The position numbers and the translations under genes are program-made. From NCBI RefSeq assembly GCF_015832195.1, contig NC_052018.1:36151052-36215051 (forward strand): a stretch of DNA of 64,000 nucleotides, in the 5' to 3' direction. Shown piece by piece: positions 24,820 through 37,831 of the stretch (position 1 is its first letter; the number at the start of each line of letters is the position of its first letter). This stretch comes from Motacilla alba alba (Eukaryota > Chordata > Aves > Passeriformes > Motacillidae). Under the pieces are notes generated by a model that was not told where the DNA came from, made no database searches, and was given only the letters and a program-made list of their open reading frames with translations.

Positions 24820-26069
24820 GCTCACTTTATCCCCTAAGGATGTTTTCAAACCACAGATGTGAAGAAGGAAAATTGCCCAAGTAACGTGAATCTGAGATTA
24901 AGTCATATGGAAAACTGATCCTCTGAAATAGGCAGGGACCTTTCTACAGCATTTAGTGGGCTTTTTCAACCCTTCCTTTCATATGTGGATGAGCAGCAGT
25001 GGGAGCACTTTAATGTGATTCATAGGCAGTGGCACGGCTGAGCCTGCTCTCTCTGCACAGCTTCAATGAATCCCCCCTGGGCCACTTCATCATCCGCCCC
25101 CTACACCCATCAACTCTGTCCCCACTGGCAGTGGCCAAAACTAGAATAACTCTTTGTTTATCTCAAATCTTTGATTACATTTACAACCCCCAATAACTAA
25201 TTCAGGTCATCACTGCTGCTGGCAGCACTGCTTTAACTTGTATTCCTTTTTTTCTGTTCTTTTGTGTTTTGTTTTTCTGAAGTACATGGGTTTGTCTTAA
25301 TGCAACATCTTTGAGTTAAAATGCATCTGAGGAAGGCAAAAGGAATTTATTGCATTTTGGCTAATACTGAGGAAAGGGGAAATTGCCTACATAATGAAAC
25401 AGGAGATGCAGTTTGAACTGTCATTTCTCTCGTCTCCATAGTACTGGATACACAAATATAAAATATATGATCTACCTCCTCCTTCAAACACATCAACGTA
25501 CAATTAAAACCCACAAAGCTTGACAACCTGTTGTCAAGTTGTTTAAGCAGTTGTTTCAGAATCTGACAGACAAACTTATAAACAAAACGTAGAGCACCAG
25601 ATCGTGGGATGAGGCAGCATCATCACGTGGCTTCCTCAGTTATCTCAAAATTTGGAAAACAAAAAAGCAGAGGAATACTTTTTCTCCTTGAATAAATAAC
25701 AGTTTAATTACATTATAGAAATAAAATATGATATGGTAGGAATACACTGGAAATCTTACAGAAATACTATTCTGCTACTGGTAAGTAAATGGTCAAAGCT
25801 ACTTTTCATGACAATCTGAACAGTACTTGTGTACAAACTATTATACAGGTTGCTAATGAAAAATATTGCAACATCTGCAAGAATGTTACCAGCTCAAACA
25901 AACATCTAATGATACAATATTCTTCTAAGAGGAAGTAATAATGTTAGATTTACAGACAATAAAGAGTTATGTTCTCCACTTCAAAACACTGGAAATAAAA
26001 ATCTCAGGTAATCTGATTTCTTTACCTCATATTATCACAAGGAAAAATTTTCCTTTCACTGTGAAACAG
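24820..26069. other. Sequence beyond the likely 3' end of CNR1
   Basis: AT-rich, with one short perfect inverted repeat at 25519-25538. It may include an extended CNR1 3' UTR if a signal below 26094 is used. Confidence 0.5.
25519..25538. repeat. Perfect 9-bp inverted repeat with a 2-bp centre
   Basis: CTTGACAAC-CT-GTTGTCAAG. The loop is too short for a good hairpin, so a dimeric protein site (paired ACAA/TTGT as for SOX dimers) is one reading. It lies just beyond the likely 3' end of CNR1. Confidence 0.5.
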
Positions 26070-26093
26070 CATCCCAAGAGACCCTGTAAACAG

Positions 26094-26099
26094 TTTATT
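26094..26099 (-). terminator. CNR1: Candidate distal poly(A) signal of CNR1
   Basis: The minus strand reads AATAAACTGTTTACAGGG. The signal is followed by a moderately U/G-rich stretch (GGGTCTCTTGGGATGCTGTTTC). It lies about 3.27 kb beyond the stop codon, which suits a long CB1 3' UTR. No other canonical minus-strand AATAAA with a better downstream element was noticed between here and 25.5 kb. Confidence 0.4.
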
Positions 26100-26474
26100 C
26101 AAAGGTAGTATTTGAGATGTCACAGCAACTTCAACAATTTTCCTAGTCCACAATTACAGACTTTTCAGGCCACTGCTTGTACAGATGACTTTTTTTTTTT
26201 TTTAAATCACTTATTTACATACATTCAGCCCAAAAACAGCAGGTAGAATGCGCTGTCTATCTCACAACAGACACACTAAAATTTTCATCGAACGGCCAGT
26301 GCAAGATGTGGATAGTGATTGCACAGCACTGAGAGATTGTATCATACAAATATACAATTAGACTGTCGAGAATCTTTAACTCTGCACACATGTGACATTG
26401 ATGGTTATCTCGGTAGATACATGACACTTGGAGTCGGTACATACACACGTAACTGCAACTAGAGGTGGTGGGTG

Positions 26475-26493
26475 GATGATGATGATGATGATG
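26475..26493. repeat. (GAT)6 microsatellite in the CNR1 3' UTR
   Basis: Six uninterrupted GAT units on the plus strand (ATC in the transcript), flanked by GT/GG-rich sequence. Short and unremarkable, but potentially polymorphic. Confidence 0.85.
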
Positions 26494-27907
26494 GTGTGGG
26501 TGGCTGTGGAACACAGTATTGTTTGGCTGTGCTATCACTAAGTGAAGGTAGCCAACTGCAAATTAGGAATACTGTGGTGTTACATTATACCTAAATCTGA
26601 AGTATAAGTACAGCTTATCTCGGAATGGCAGCAGATTTTTCTAATGAAAGAATAGTTCTACTTAGTGTGCAACATGTAAGGAAATTGTTGCCAACTCTTT
26701 AATAAATGGTTCTAAGTGAACCGATGCATTTCCCAGAGCTTTAGAAAAACTCATTATGCAAATGAAGATACTGATGACAGACGATAACATTTCACAGGAT
26801 GCTATTTCTTATTATATCAGTAAGCACCAAGTTAAGTGCCAAGACAGCCCCATTGTCCCATGATTTATCGTAAAATTTAGAACTTGAATACACAACAAAA
26901 TTCCACAAAGTTTGCATTTAATTCACAAGAAGACAGTTTCAAAAATGGCTCTTAAAACACCCTAAACATTCCAAATGGGCTTTCCCCCACTCCTCCAAGA
27001 GGACGGCTTTAGGATGGACTAGACCTAGACACAAGAAAGGTCTTTCAGGAGGACTTGACATCCTCTGGGAATCCTCTGCAATCCACTGGTTTTGGCTGAC
27101 TGCAATGGGCCCCTTGAGAGCATAGTGGTGCCCTGTCCCACCACACAGGTAAGCTGCAGGGGAGGTGGGTGGAGGAGGAAAGTACCCCTGCCTCTTCCAG
27201 CTGTTGCTCAGCACCTCACCCGGTCCAATCTTATCTTTAAAACAAGCCATCCCTCACCACGCCTAAACTTGGAGCCACGTGCACCCCCACAGAGCCACTG
27301 GCTGAAAGGAGCTGGGTGTTTGTTCAGCTGGCTGCTCTGGCCTGCACTAAGGGAGCCAGAGACCCAGGGATGTCGCCCTCTCTCTCTCCCTACTTAAGTA
27401 CAGGACGGGTGGCAGGGCAGTCTGGATTTGGCTCCACTTGCCCCGTGCCACGGAGAAAGTCACCCCTGCTGCAGTAAGTGCCAGGCAGCTAAAGGACTAA
27501 GCTGCGTTCTCAGCTATTTTGGCAGAAATCAGACAGCAGGGTGAGGAAACAGTCTGAAAAATCACAGCAGCAGTGTAGAGGATCCCAGACCTTATGACTC
27601 AGAACAGAATCACAGAATATCCATGCTGCAAAGACTATCTGGTAGCATGTTCCTTGTCACAGTCCCAGGCAGCAGAAACTGTCCCACCATGGAACAGAGT
27701 CACTATTTCCTCCAGTAACTTCTTCCTGGTAGTGCCAAACCTTGTCAGTGGGTTCAGAGAGATGCACCTCAATGCAAAATTTGAATACTCACAACCTTAA
27801 AACAAACTACAATTTACTCCTGGCTTTCTCAGTCTTCAGGAACACCATCAACAGCTGCAGCATTTGTCAGTGCGAGCTCATTCCATGCTCTCTACCTCTC
27901 GTTTCTC

Positions 27908-27913
27908 TTTATT
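27908..27913 (-). terminator. CNR1: Additional AATAAA in the CNR1 3' UTR
   Basis: TTTATT on the plus strand reads AATAAA on the minus strand, about 1.45 kb after the CNR1 stop. No strong GU-rich element follows it, so it is a weaker candidate than the signal at 28172. Confidence 0.25.
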
Positions 27914-28132
27914 CTCAAGTGCAACTGAAAGGTTGCTTCCTCTAACACATGGATACACGCTTCGGCGTGGATCAAGATGTTCTTAATACGGTACTTTCAC
28001 CAGTAATCAATTGGAAGAACTCAATTTTAGAAACAGAATTCGTGTGCAAAGCGTGCAACAAGAAATACAGTTACATTTGGTCAGTGTCCTATCTTAGCTA
28101 TGCTACCATGACTCACACTGGTTAGAATACTT

Positions 28133-28164
28133 ACACACACACACACACGCACACGTACACACAC
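28133..28164. repeat. (AC)n microsatellite, interrupted
   Basis: About 16 AC units broken by two G substitutions (cacgcacacgtacac). In CNR1 transcripts it reads as GU repeats directly downstream of the AATAAA at 28172-28177. Confidence 0.9.
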
Positions 28165-28171
28165 AGAGATA

Positions 28172-28177
28172 TTTATT
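28172..28177 (-). terminator. CNR1: Candidate proximal poly(A) signal of CNR1 with GU-rich downstream element
   Basis: The plus-strand TTTATT reads AATAAA on the CNR1 strand, about 1.19 kb after the stop codon. It is followed within 10-40 nt on the minus strand by a GT-dinucleotide run (28164-28133), which in RNA is a strong GU-rich downstream element. Cleavage would fall near 28150-28165 and give a short 3' UTR isoform. Use of the site is inferred. Confidence 0.5.
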
Positions 28178-29363
28178 TATATACACGCTCACACAATAAG
28201 AAAATGTCTAAGTCTGACAATATTTCCTCCTCTTTTAGTGAAGACAAGAGTTTGGCATCTCAGGCTCTGAATCTGCTTAGACCTGCGATACAGGAATGTG
28301 ACACGCTTCAAGTATACATTGACTGCACAGTGATAACATCACACATTGAGTCTGACACATGCTGTCTTCAGTGGTCCAACACCAGCACACGGCTTAAAAC
28401 CAGATGCCCATTAAAGGAGCCAAATATCCAGGACCTTTGCTTTTCAATACTCATATTCAGTCAACACCCAAGAGCAGGGCAGTAGTCTGTGCAACCAAAA
28501 ATAATCCTTCTGTATAAACGCAGTGGTATTTAAAAGTCTGAACCAATGCATTCCTTTCTCACATTCCTCCTCTACTCCTCTGTTGCTGTTAGTCTCATAT
28601 GCATATGAAAGTAAAAGGTAGTGGGGAAATAATTTTAGTAGAAGAACACAAAGCCTCTCCTCTAAGTCCACAAAAGACCACTAAAAGTGTAAAATTTCCA
28701 AAATATCTCATAGGAATTCTTCAAATACAGTAAGTGTTTTCAATGGGGTTTACATATCACGTTTCACATTATTTCCACGGAATTCTACCTTATCACTTTG
28801 TTTAATCAGACAAATATCAATAACACATAATAAAACAGCATACAATTCACGGGACACGACACATTTTACAAAACTCTAAACTCAGCACTGCTGCTTTTGG
28901 AAAAATTCAGAAACTCCTATTACTTACAGACATGAAATACATTTCACATTGAAATGAACAGCATGATTACAAGGCTTTTTTTTCTTATTTGATGGTATTG
29001 GTTTAGGACGTGTTATTTTTCAATTAGGTTTCACAATTCTTCTTCACACCCCCAAAGGAACGAATGCTAATCTGGTATTTTCTCTGTCCTCTTTCAGGAA
29101 ACATTATTATTCAGTAAACACCTTTTGAGAAAAACTTGTGAAAATTTAGCTAGAATCCCTAATTGTAAAACCTGAAGAACTGGCTAATGGTAATGCTCTT
29201 AACACAATCATCGCTCAGTTTACAATGACAAACCAAAAAATATTACAGGAGTGTACAAACACGTTAAGCCATGGGTTTGGTTTTCTTTGTAGTTGATTTT
29301 TTAAATTTTTAATTTTTTTTTAAACTTAAACTCCTTTTTTCACAACGCTGAGAAGTCTCTGAC

Positions 29364-30785
29364 TTACAACGCTTCAGCAGTTGTGTCTGTGGAGACAGAC
29401 ATGGTAACTTTGGCAATCTTAACTGTGCTCTTAATGCAGCTCTCGGCAGCCCTGTGCACGTTGCCCGCGTTGTTGGCGTGTTTGTGCTGGCAGTCAGACT
29501 CCATGCTGTTATCCAGGGGCTGCGCGGTCCCCTCGCAGGTGGGGAACATGCTGCGGAAGGCGTGTCGCAAGTCCTTGCTCCTCAGAGCGTAGATGATGGG
29601 ATTCACTGTTGAATTCAGCAAACAGAGCATGCTACAGAAGGCAAAGATAGTCTTGATGAGCTTGTTCATTTTCCCAAAGACATCGTACACCATGATGGCA
29701 AGGAGAGGGCCCCAGCATATGATTAAAACAACCAGGATAAGGACCAAGGTTTTGGCTAACCTGATGTCCATACGAGTTTGATCAGGCCTAGTGATCTGTA
29801 CTTTACCATCCTCCGTCGACTGAATGATTATACTTTTCTGCGTGCCTCGCTGCAACATGCGAACAGCGTGGCTGTGAGCCTTCCACAGAATGTACATGTA
29901 GGCATAGACAATGAACAACAAGAGGACGCTGGTGACCCCGATCCAGAACATCAGGTACGTCTCATCGATGAGAGGGAATATGTCCGAACAAACAGAGTTG
30001 AGCTTTTTGCAGTTCCAGCCGAGCAGAGGAAGAACGGCTATTACGATAGCGATGGTCCACATCACACAAAATGCTACAACAGCCTTTGGTCGGGTAACAA
30101 TCCTTTTATAAGCTAGCGGCCTGTGTATAGAGATGTACCGGTCTATTGCCGTGAGGAAAAGGCTACCTACAGAGGCGGTGAAGGAGGCTGTAACTCCACC
30201 CAGTTTGAACAAGAAGACATTGGGGCTATCCTTCCGGTGGAAAACATGGAAATCCACAAAACTGTAGACAAAAATCACGCTGCCCAGGAGGTCGGCCACA
30301 GCCAGGCTGCCAATGAAATGGTAGGAGGGTCTACACCGGAGGCTTCGGGAGTGGAGGATGACGCACAGGACAAGGAGGTTCTCTAGGACTGTGAAGGTGC
30401 CCAGGGTGAGCGACAGCACGGCGATGGCCAGCTGCTGGCTGGGGTTCAGGATCATAAAACACTCCATATCCATAAAGTTCTCCCCGCACTGTATATTCTC
30501 CTCATTATCCTTAAAAGTGGACAGGGACTTGTTGTAAAACTCTGTGATGTTGACCTGCTCTGAGGGAATAATGCTCAACAGGGAATCATCTCCTCCAGTC
30601 ATTTTTTCTTGGAAAGGATCACCCCTGAAGGAAGAAAGGGGGAACTTTTGGGGGTAGTACCCCAGCTTGGATGCCATGTCGCCTTTCATGTCTTCGTACT
30701 GGATATCGTTGGAGCCCACGTAAAGAAGATCTGTCGTGATTGTTCGGAAAGTTGTATCTGCGAGGCCATCTAGAATTGACTTCAT
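29364..30785 (-). CDS. CNR1: Cannabinoid receptor 1 (CB1), complete intronless coding sequence
   Basis: Class A GPCR for endocannabinoids (anandamide, 2-AG). In the known family it couples mainly to Gi/o at presynaptic membranes and lowers transmitter release. The 473-residue product has the long CB1 N-terminus without a signal peptide, with N-glycosylation sequons at N79 and N85. Seven membrane segments run from about residue 119 to 402. Visible hallmarks are D165 in LAVADLL (TM2), K194 in TM3 (the position known to contact anandamide), DRY at 215-217, the ECL2 cysteine pair C259/C266 characteristic of CB receptors, CWGP at 357-360 (TM6), NPIIY at 395-399 (TM7) and a probable palmitoylated C417 after helix 8. 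The tail ends in TTAEAL, the region that binds CRIP1a in mammals. Length is one residue above human (472). The start codon has G at -3 and follows the splice acceptor by 61 nt. No frameshift or internal stop is present. Identification is certain at family and gene level. Confidence 0.99.
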   Translation of the reverse strand: MKSILDGLADTTFRTITTDLLYVGSNDIQYEDMKGDMASKLGYYPQKFPLSSFRGDPFQEKMTGGDDSLLSIIPSEQVNITEFYNKSLSTFKDNEENIQCGENFMDMECFMILNPSQQLAIAVLSLTLGTFTVLENLLVLCVILHSRSLRCRPSYHFIGSLAVADLLGSVIFVYSFVDFHVFHRKDSPNVFLFKLGGVTASFTASVGSLFLTAIDRYISIHRPLAYKRIVTRPKAVVAFCVMWTIAIVIAVLPLLGWNCKKLNSVCSDIFPLIDETYLMFWIGVTSVLLLFIVYAYMYILWKAHSHAVRMLQRGTQKSIIIQSTEDGKVQITRPDQTRMDIRLAKTLVLILVVLIICWGPLLAIMVYDVFGKMNKLIKTIFAFCSMLCLLNSTVNPIIYALRSKDLRHAFRSMFPTCEGTAQPLDNSMESDCQHKHANNAGNVHRAAESCIKSTVKIAKVTMSVSTDTTAEAL

Positions 30786-30846
30786 AACCCCAGCCTTCTT
30801 GGTTTCAGAGATACTTGAGGGATGGAAAAATGCATCTGAGGAAGTC
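30786..30846 (-). other. CNR1: CNR1 5' UTR part of the coding exon, with its 3' splice site
   Basis: Read on the minus strand, a pyrimidine-rich tract (cttttccccatatag) ends in AG at 30848-30847. This leaves 61 nt of 5' UTR before the ATG at 30785. CB1 genes elsewhere in vertebrates keep the whole coding sequence in one terminal exon behind non-coding 5' exons, so an acceptor just upstream of the ATG is expected. The exact AG is inferred from the motif. Confidence 0.75.
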
Positions 30847-33800
30847 CTATATGGGGAAAAGATCAGATGTCATTAACATAAACGGGGAGTCAAACTCCAC
30901 AGACAACTTAGCTGAACTGTGTCAAACAAAATCAACCCTTCTCTGATATTCAGTGCAGGTCTAACTTTGCCACTGTGGGAAATCGGGGTGCATTGAGCAC
31001 TTAGAGAGAAATCACCTGAATTTCACTAAAACTGAATTACACTAAGAAGCTACGTGAAAAACAGAGGCACAGGGAACAGAGAGTTTCACAGGAAAGAAAT
31101 TTTCATTTCTCATCAAAACCTTATGAGCTGCTCCACCAGAAAGATATTTTTCTCAGCTTCTGATTGCAAAGCACCTTGCAGACCAATATTCCTTGGGCTT
31201 GCTTCATTTAGATAATACCAAGAGCCACTGCAGGAACAGCACTAAACTGAGTCACCACCTTCTTTGTTTTTCTTTCAAAAGGCACAGAGGGTTTTGAAAA
31301 ATTGACAACAGAGAGGCAACAGGGACAGAGCCATGCACTCCAGATTTCACAGTTCATCCAGTATGCCTCTATATTCTTATTATCCGGCTACGGCAATCTG
31401 AGGTCTATTAACACCCTGAATTTGCTACTGCAAATTCACTAGCAAGGTATTCGATCAATAAATATCTAGCTTCATTACACTCATATACAAAGATTACTCT
31501 ATTCCTTCTCTCTGCTAAGCAAACTAAGGTACTGGGGTGTTTGTGCAATACGAGGGAGGTGGGTTACTCAGCTGTTACCCAGCTCTGTCCACAGTTCCAG
31601 GAAAGGTGACAGTGCTAAGTCAGTGAGAGACTCACTGATCTGCCCTGTACACACCAGAAGCCTCACTCAGGACGGTTCAAGTTTGCCTAGATAAACATGG
31701 CACCAAGCTTAAGCAGTGGCCAAAATTCCAGGCAAAAGGAACCAGGAGCTACTGCTTCTGCGAGAAGCATTGTAATGTAACTTGTACCCCTGGGGACACT
31801 CTCAAAAACATTCTGTCCCCTCCAAAACTGGCAGGACCCAGCAGATGGTCCCCAAGAAGCCAGTGGTCTCTGAGATCTGTCAAGTACAGCCCTTGCTCAT
31901 GGATGGTGACTAGTTGTGAGGAGCAACTCCTGGTCAGGGTTCCCTTGGGAGAGGACCCCATCAGCACCTGAGCATGCATCAACATGTAAGACAAGTCTTA
32001 CAGCTCTTGTTATGCTATACGCCTTTATATTACTTTGCTGATAGAAAATGCCTTGAATATGGATTGAACATCTGCTTTAGGGCCCCCTTCCACCACCTCC
32101 ATGGATGAGAGTGATCTGAATACAAATAAGAGCCAGAATCACTCCTTTTGTGTGCTACAAATATTCTACATCTGCTATGGGACATCTCGATGATTAATCA
32201 GCAACAGGAGCAAACCAAGCTTCTTCTTGCTTTTAGTGGGGAGGAAATCGTTGCACTCAAGAAATTCTAGATGCCAGTATATAGGCTTGTACTGACTTAA
32301 CCTGTTCACTTTACACAACTGACAATAAATGGTCAGAAAGGCTACAAGGGCTTTATTTAGTACAAAATCAGAGTACTGATCACCTCAACTCCTAAAGAGA
32401 AGACATGCACAGTAGGTACCACTGTTCTCCTTTTCCATGAAAACTATAGGAAAGAAGAAAAGAATGCCTCTCTACAACAATAGCAGTACTCAAAAATATG
32501 TGAAATCAGGAGCATTTCCAAAGAAGCAGAGATCACTTGGCTGATGATATATTGATACTGCCCTTATAGCATGTGAACATTCCAAGACTTTTTCCATAGC
32601 TCTTTCAAGTTTTGCCATTTATTAAGCAGGCCTGGACATTGAGTATTAAAGGGAATATATGAACTTAGACCTTCAGAAGACACTGCAACTCCAAGTATGA
32701 GTACAAACAACCCTTAACAGGATAGTCACAACACACAAAATATACTGGCTGAGTCAGCTTTTGCAGACACAGTTTGCTCAGCAAATAACAATTATTAGAC
32801 AGACAAACAGTATTAAGGAATTTAATTTTGAGGGCGTGAGCAGTGAGGGAGGGAAATGTCACTGAAGCATACATTAAAAATGAACAGCAATCATCTAATA
32901 TGGAAGGTACTTTTCTGTTTTATAGCTCTTCCTAGAGAATTTTCAGATGTTACACGCTGCAAAGATGACTCTGCTGATAAATCTGCTTTGGGTGAAGTGA
33001 AGCCTGGCAACTTTAAGCTTGGCATTGTAACACCATTTTACAACCAGACGTGAAGGATGTGTCATTAATTTGAAAACTACCCAAAAATATTACATAAAAA
33101 GGTAGTTCTATAAATATGTAAGGATTGCTGTGGTATTCTCTGCTATTCAAGCTTATTTTTGACAGAAGGGAACCATTTTAATGACTAAAGCCACAGCCCC
33201 ATGTCGAGAAGATTATGTCTGAGGAAAGCTTCATAAATTGTATTCAACTGAGCACTTCTGCTAGACAGACAAACAAATTGTTATGAGGTAGCTGATCCCT
33301 GCTGGAGTCATGTCAAGTACAGACTTTCTCAGAATTAGGTGCCATGCAACCTGTACCTTTATTTGAAACACAAATGAAAGAACACGAATTCTTGTGTGCT
33401 CTTTTGAAGGTGGCAGTGAGTTATGTGACAATATCACTATGCATGCATATGCTATGCTAACAACATGGTTAATGGGATCAGGAGAGGCAAGTCTTACTTT
33501 GAATGTCAATGATTTTTTTTTTCCTCTGTATTTTTACATTGAGATTATTACAGTAATTTTCACCTTATTGTCTCTGCAAAGAGAGTTTTCTTTGAGAGTA
33601 CTTGGGAGTTCATTAGTAGTGTAGTTTAGGCTTTGGGGGATGCTGCTAACATTAATTTTGGTTTTGTTTGCTGCTGGGAATATCCTAATTGGAAATTTCT
33701 AGCAGTATGTGTGCATGCACCTATTCAAGCTGCAGTTGATTTTTATTAAAGTTGCAGTAAAACAACCATTTGCCTGATCTGGAATTACACTTTACATGAA

Positions 33801-34677
33801 ATTCATTTATTTTAATTTAGATACTAGCTTATCCCAGTATAAGCTCACTACTAAAATGCACTGAAGAGATCAGCGAGGTTTTCCATAGCTGTCTGGTGAA
33901 AACAAGACTGGATCTTTGGCACTGAAGATATCAGGACACAGGTGCTGCACAATTTGACATAGAAAGAAAAGACAGTGACAGAAGCAATGCCAGTGCCACA
34001 TACATTTTGGCTCTGAGCATTTCTGTCCAAACCTGGAGTGGTGAGCAGGCAGCACCCATGGAAACAGACACCCCACACCATGCAGCCACACTGCTCTTTG
34101 CAGCTGGCTTCAACACAATCCAAACCCATTCTGCCCAAGAGCCACGACCATCTCCACATGAAATATTCCAGGAGCCCCTCTGGCTTCTCAGAGCTTCCAC
34201 AGGGAAGAAGTATCCTCCACACAGGTTCATCCTCTCTCTCTGGGGCTGGAGTGTCAGCTGTGTGCTGCAGAAAGCTTCCCTCATGGGCAGAGTGGCAGTA
34301 AGGGAGAGCCTCCCTGTTCTGCCAAGAACTCTCCTGCCCTGCCAGAATCCACTCTTCCAACTTGTTTGAGTTTTCAAAGCTCTCAGCTTCATTCCTTCCA
34401 TAAATGAGCTCTACTACCTCACTCATTTTAAAACAGCTTTCAAAAGACTGAAACATTGATTAAATATGAAGGAGAGGCTGCACCGACACTGGCACTAAAA
34501 ATATTTTGTGTATTTCCACAACTGCGTGCAGCAATTCACAGCAAGTACTGCATTATTATTGCGGATAAGAATTAAACAACAAAGAAAAACTTCAAGGATC
34601 TGAGCACCATTTCAGACCCCTCTCCCATCATCGGGCAGCTGTTGATGGGCACTGCCAGAGCAGCTGTGCGAAGTGAC

Positions 34678-34692
34678 TGCCACTAGGTGGAG
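34678..34692 (+). promoter_or_regulatory. CTCF-like motif, forward
   Basis: TGCCACTAGGTGGAG matches most of the CTCF core (CCACnAGGTGGC). It is placed in CNR1 intron 1, between the promoter and the coding exon, pointing toward the promoter. Confidence 0.4.
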
Positions 34693-34889
34693 TGGCTTTG
34701 ACAAACTGCCGGCTTAGCTGCCTGCAGCAACACGCCTTCAACTTCCTTCGGCCCCTTTTCCCTGCCTACTTTACCAGGGATCAAACACATGAGGTGTTAA
34801 ACATCACCTGAAGGTTGAAGACACATCTCTGTAAGGCTCTGCCTTCAAAGTGAAAGAATTAGTGAAGAGTTAAGGGGGCAAGCCTTGCT

Positions 34890-34904
34890 AGTGCCCTCCA
34901 CTGT
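34890..34904 (-). promoter_or_regulatory. Weaker CTCF-like motif, reverse
   Basis: The minus strand reads ACAGTGGAGGGCACT, resembling the CTCF core with two mismatches at important positions. It lies 200 bp from the forward motif at 34.68 kb. Confidence 0.2.
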
Positions 34905-37831
34905 GCGGCTGCACATAGCCCTAAAAGATGCTTGGATATCCGAATGTAAATTCACTTCAGGTAAAAGAAAAAAATTATAGTAGGTAAAAGGCTGGTAACT
35001 CATCATCAAGGACAACAGGGAGAATTACACCTCCTCCAGACTTCTTGTTGGTCCACAAGACCAGTTCATTTGGGGAACAAGAACATGACTTCATTAAAAT
35101 GCTATTACCTATCTTCTCCTGTTGTTCTGGGGTAGAAGGAGAGCTGGAAAGTTTTTATTATTGTCAACAGAAAGAGCTGAATTTCTTACAATTTTCAAAA
35201 CAGGATGATTGATAAAGCAATTTTAATAGCCTGAATAGAAATAGTGAGTATTTATGCTCTTCCTCTGAAGTAATTATGAGCAATACAATGATGATACTGA
35301 TAGCTGCAATAATGTTGACATTGCAAGAAAAGGAATCAACACAAGAAAGGGAAATCCATAATCAAACCTTTTTGGCTTCCATTTTAGAAAATATTTTGAT
35401 CTCTATGTCTATACATTTCTTCTATCATAATCATAGTTAATTAAGAACAGGCTAAAGGACAAGTAGGAAGAAGAATTCAATCAATTTCTGAATGCATAAA
35501 AATATACAAATGCAGTCTCCTTGTTTATACCTTGTAAGGTTCTAAGTCATTCAGAGAAGAGCATTATCTTCTGATAAGTTTGCATAGTGCCCAATAACCG
35601 GGACTCCTCCCAAACTGGATCCATGAAGTACTACCACAGGAGAAACAGCAATAATTTACACTCATATGCAGTCAGCAGTAAAACTGTGAGAGAAATGAGA
35701 TCTACCATGGTAACTTTTGGCCTCTAGAATTGGAAGTGTCCTATAAAATGAAAATTTATATGGCTAATAATTACCTTATCCCATATGGTGATGGACAATA
35801 CAGCTTCGAGGACAGAACAAGGTTTCTAAGCCTCAGAGAAAGAAATATGCAGACTGAGAAATGGCACTCTCAGACTCAGTAACACAAAGTAAGGAAAAAA
35901 CACATGCTGAGAAGAATGTGAAGGCAATGTTACCCCTATCCTATTTACTGGTTTGCTACTCTACCTCCAAAACTGTGCTACTCCTAGGCTAAAAATGGCA
36001 AATATGCTGTCACTCCTAATTCAGGAAAACTTGCATTCATTTCAGTCAGAATTTTCTCTGTGTGAGAGATCGGGAAGGAGCACAGACACTAGGAGAGGAG
36101 CAAATTAGGGATGTTATCTTCTAGATATAGCAAGGCACTATCAGCTATGGGGTAAACTAGGGCATGCAAGTAATGAAATCTATTTTGTTCTTATGTAACA
36201 TGATCATATCTTTGGCAAGTTGAACCTTAATTAGCAAGAAGGCACAGCTACATGGTTAATTGTGTTAATTAACATACCGTTTGCACACTAGCAGGATAAG
36301 GGCTGGACTGCTCCAATTTGTGTGCAAATAGCTTCTGTGTGACACCCCCCAGCATCCAGCAGCTGACAACCTGAACAAAAAAAAAAAAACAAAAACAAGG
36401 GGGAAAACAGGGTGTTATCAGTGATGGACAATATTTTTAAAGGAATGGTATTATTTCCTCCTCCAAAGTTGGCAAGATGTGTGCACCAGTTTTAGCCAGG
36501 TGATTTTCAGGTACAGAGAAAAGGAGGCTGCACCTTACATCCCAAACAGCCAGAGCATACATATGTGTCTAATATCACAGAGGTTTGAAAACAAGGCTGA
36601 AGTTCTGCCCCTTCTGGTGTGGGGGAAGGACCAAAACTTTGCTCCCTGTGAGCCAGGTGAGCATGCTGGCAACCTCTACATCCTGCTGCCCATCTCTGAA
36701 CTGCTCGAGTTGTTCCATGTTGGATTGAGAGCTAAACATCCAGAAACAGAGACACCAAGTGATATTCCAAGAGGCAGGGTTCATGCCTGATGAGAGGCAC
36801 AACTTGAAGCCCTTCCTCTGAATTAAGCAAACCAAGGATGCACCTCCTGCATCTCACAGAGCTGCAGAGGAGGAAGAGCAGGGGCAGCTGCCCCGTCTGC
36901 CTGTGAAAAATCTCTAGAACTCCTGAGGTCACCCAAAACTCCTCAGCTTGTAAAACACAACCCCTTATACAACACATTTACCACCAAGTTGTAGACAAGA
37001 TGAAGTACTGAAGTCACAAATCAGCCAAGGAGACCATCAGGGTCATATTAACAGGAAACTAGAGCTACCTGCTCTGCCCAGCTTTTGGGAGAAGGGATGG
37101 TAGGCAGAGGTGGCTATTGTAAAACTGTAGATTTAAAGATCTTTCACAGTTTACTTCATATTGTCTTAATTTCATCTAAAGATTGAATTTTGAAAGAGGA
37201 TGAGGAATCTTGCTGAAGTATGAAAGACTCAGATGAAAGGAAATAGTAAAGCAATTCTGACCTTGTTACTTGCTTAAAATCAGCTCCAGTTTAGGGACTG
37301 GTTTCCCAATTAAGGACTTTCTATTATTTTTTTCCAATGAAGCAGAATGAACAGATAATATGAAAAGTTTGATACAATGCCATGGTACTTACAATTTAAA
37401 GAAAATGGAAGAGAACTGGAATGGAAGCTGGTTAATTTTGAACTCTCAATGTTTTTTCACAAAAGAGTTAATCTCGGATTTTAAAATTTTGACAGAAATC
37501 CTGTCATTTCCAGCCTCTTCTCTAGCTATTCTCTAATGCCAAAAGGTGCAGGCACTTACTGCTGAGCAGAATTGACATAAATGTTAAATGAGGACAGAGA
37601 AGCCCAGCCAGGTGCAAAAGAGAAAAGGGGTTAACACTCAATCTCCTGGAAGTACCTAGAAGCAATGGCAGCTTAGTACACAAGGTGTAGTTTAAAGGAG
37701 AGAAGTAATTTGAAACAGCAGAGCAGAACATAAAAGACCAGGCTCCATTGGATGCTAAATGCTAAAGGTCTCCAGAAGAATGTAATGTCTAGAGGATCAA
37801 ACTGGAGGAAAACCACATTTATTAGGAAGAA

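Larger units (their letters stand above)
26070..29363 (-). other. CNR1: CNR1 3' untranslated region (far end approximate)
   Basis: The ~3.3 kb after the stop codon contains no recognised transposon and no coding exon. It holds several AATAAA signals on the minus strand (near 28175, 27910 and 26097), AU-rich stretches, a GT-type microsatellite and a GAT array. Mammalian CB1 transcripts carry multi-kilobase 3' UTRs, so a UTR of this size is expected. The distal limit is set at the AATAAA at 26094-26099 plus a cleavage distance. It could extend further; only 3'-end reads would fix it. Confidence 0.6.

Noticed and set aside
27600..27620. CAGAATCACAGAATATCC, reminiscent of a reversed CR1 tail
   Set aside because: Only about 15 bases fit and the adjacent CR1 block is missing, so an insertion in the CNR1 3' UTR is not supported.
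29383..30386. Plus-strand frames antisense to CNR1
   Set aside because: Shadows of the conserved receptor coding sequence on the opposite strand.
33851..34456. 201-codon minus-strand frame inside the CNR1 intron, with overlapping frames on both strands
   Set aside because: No recognisable domain, no clear splice framing, and overlapping frames in other phases suggest a chance low-stop region.
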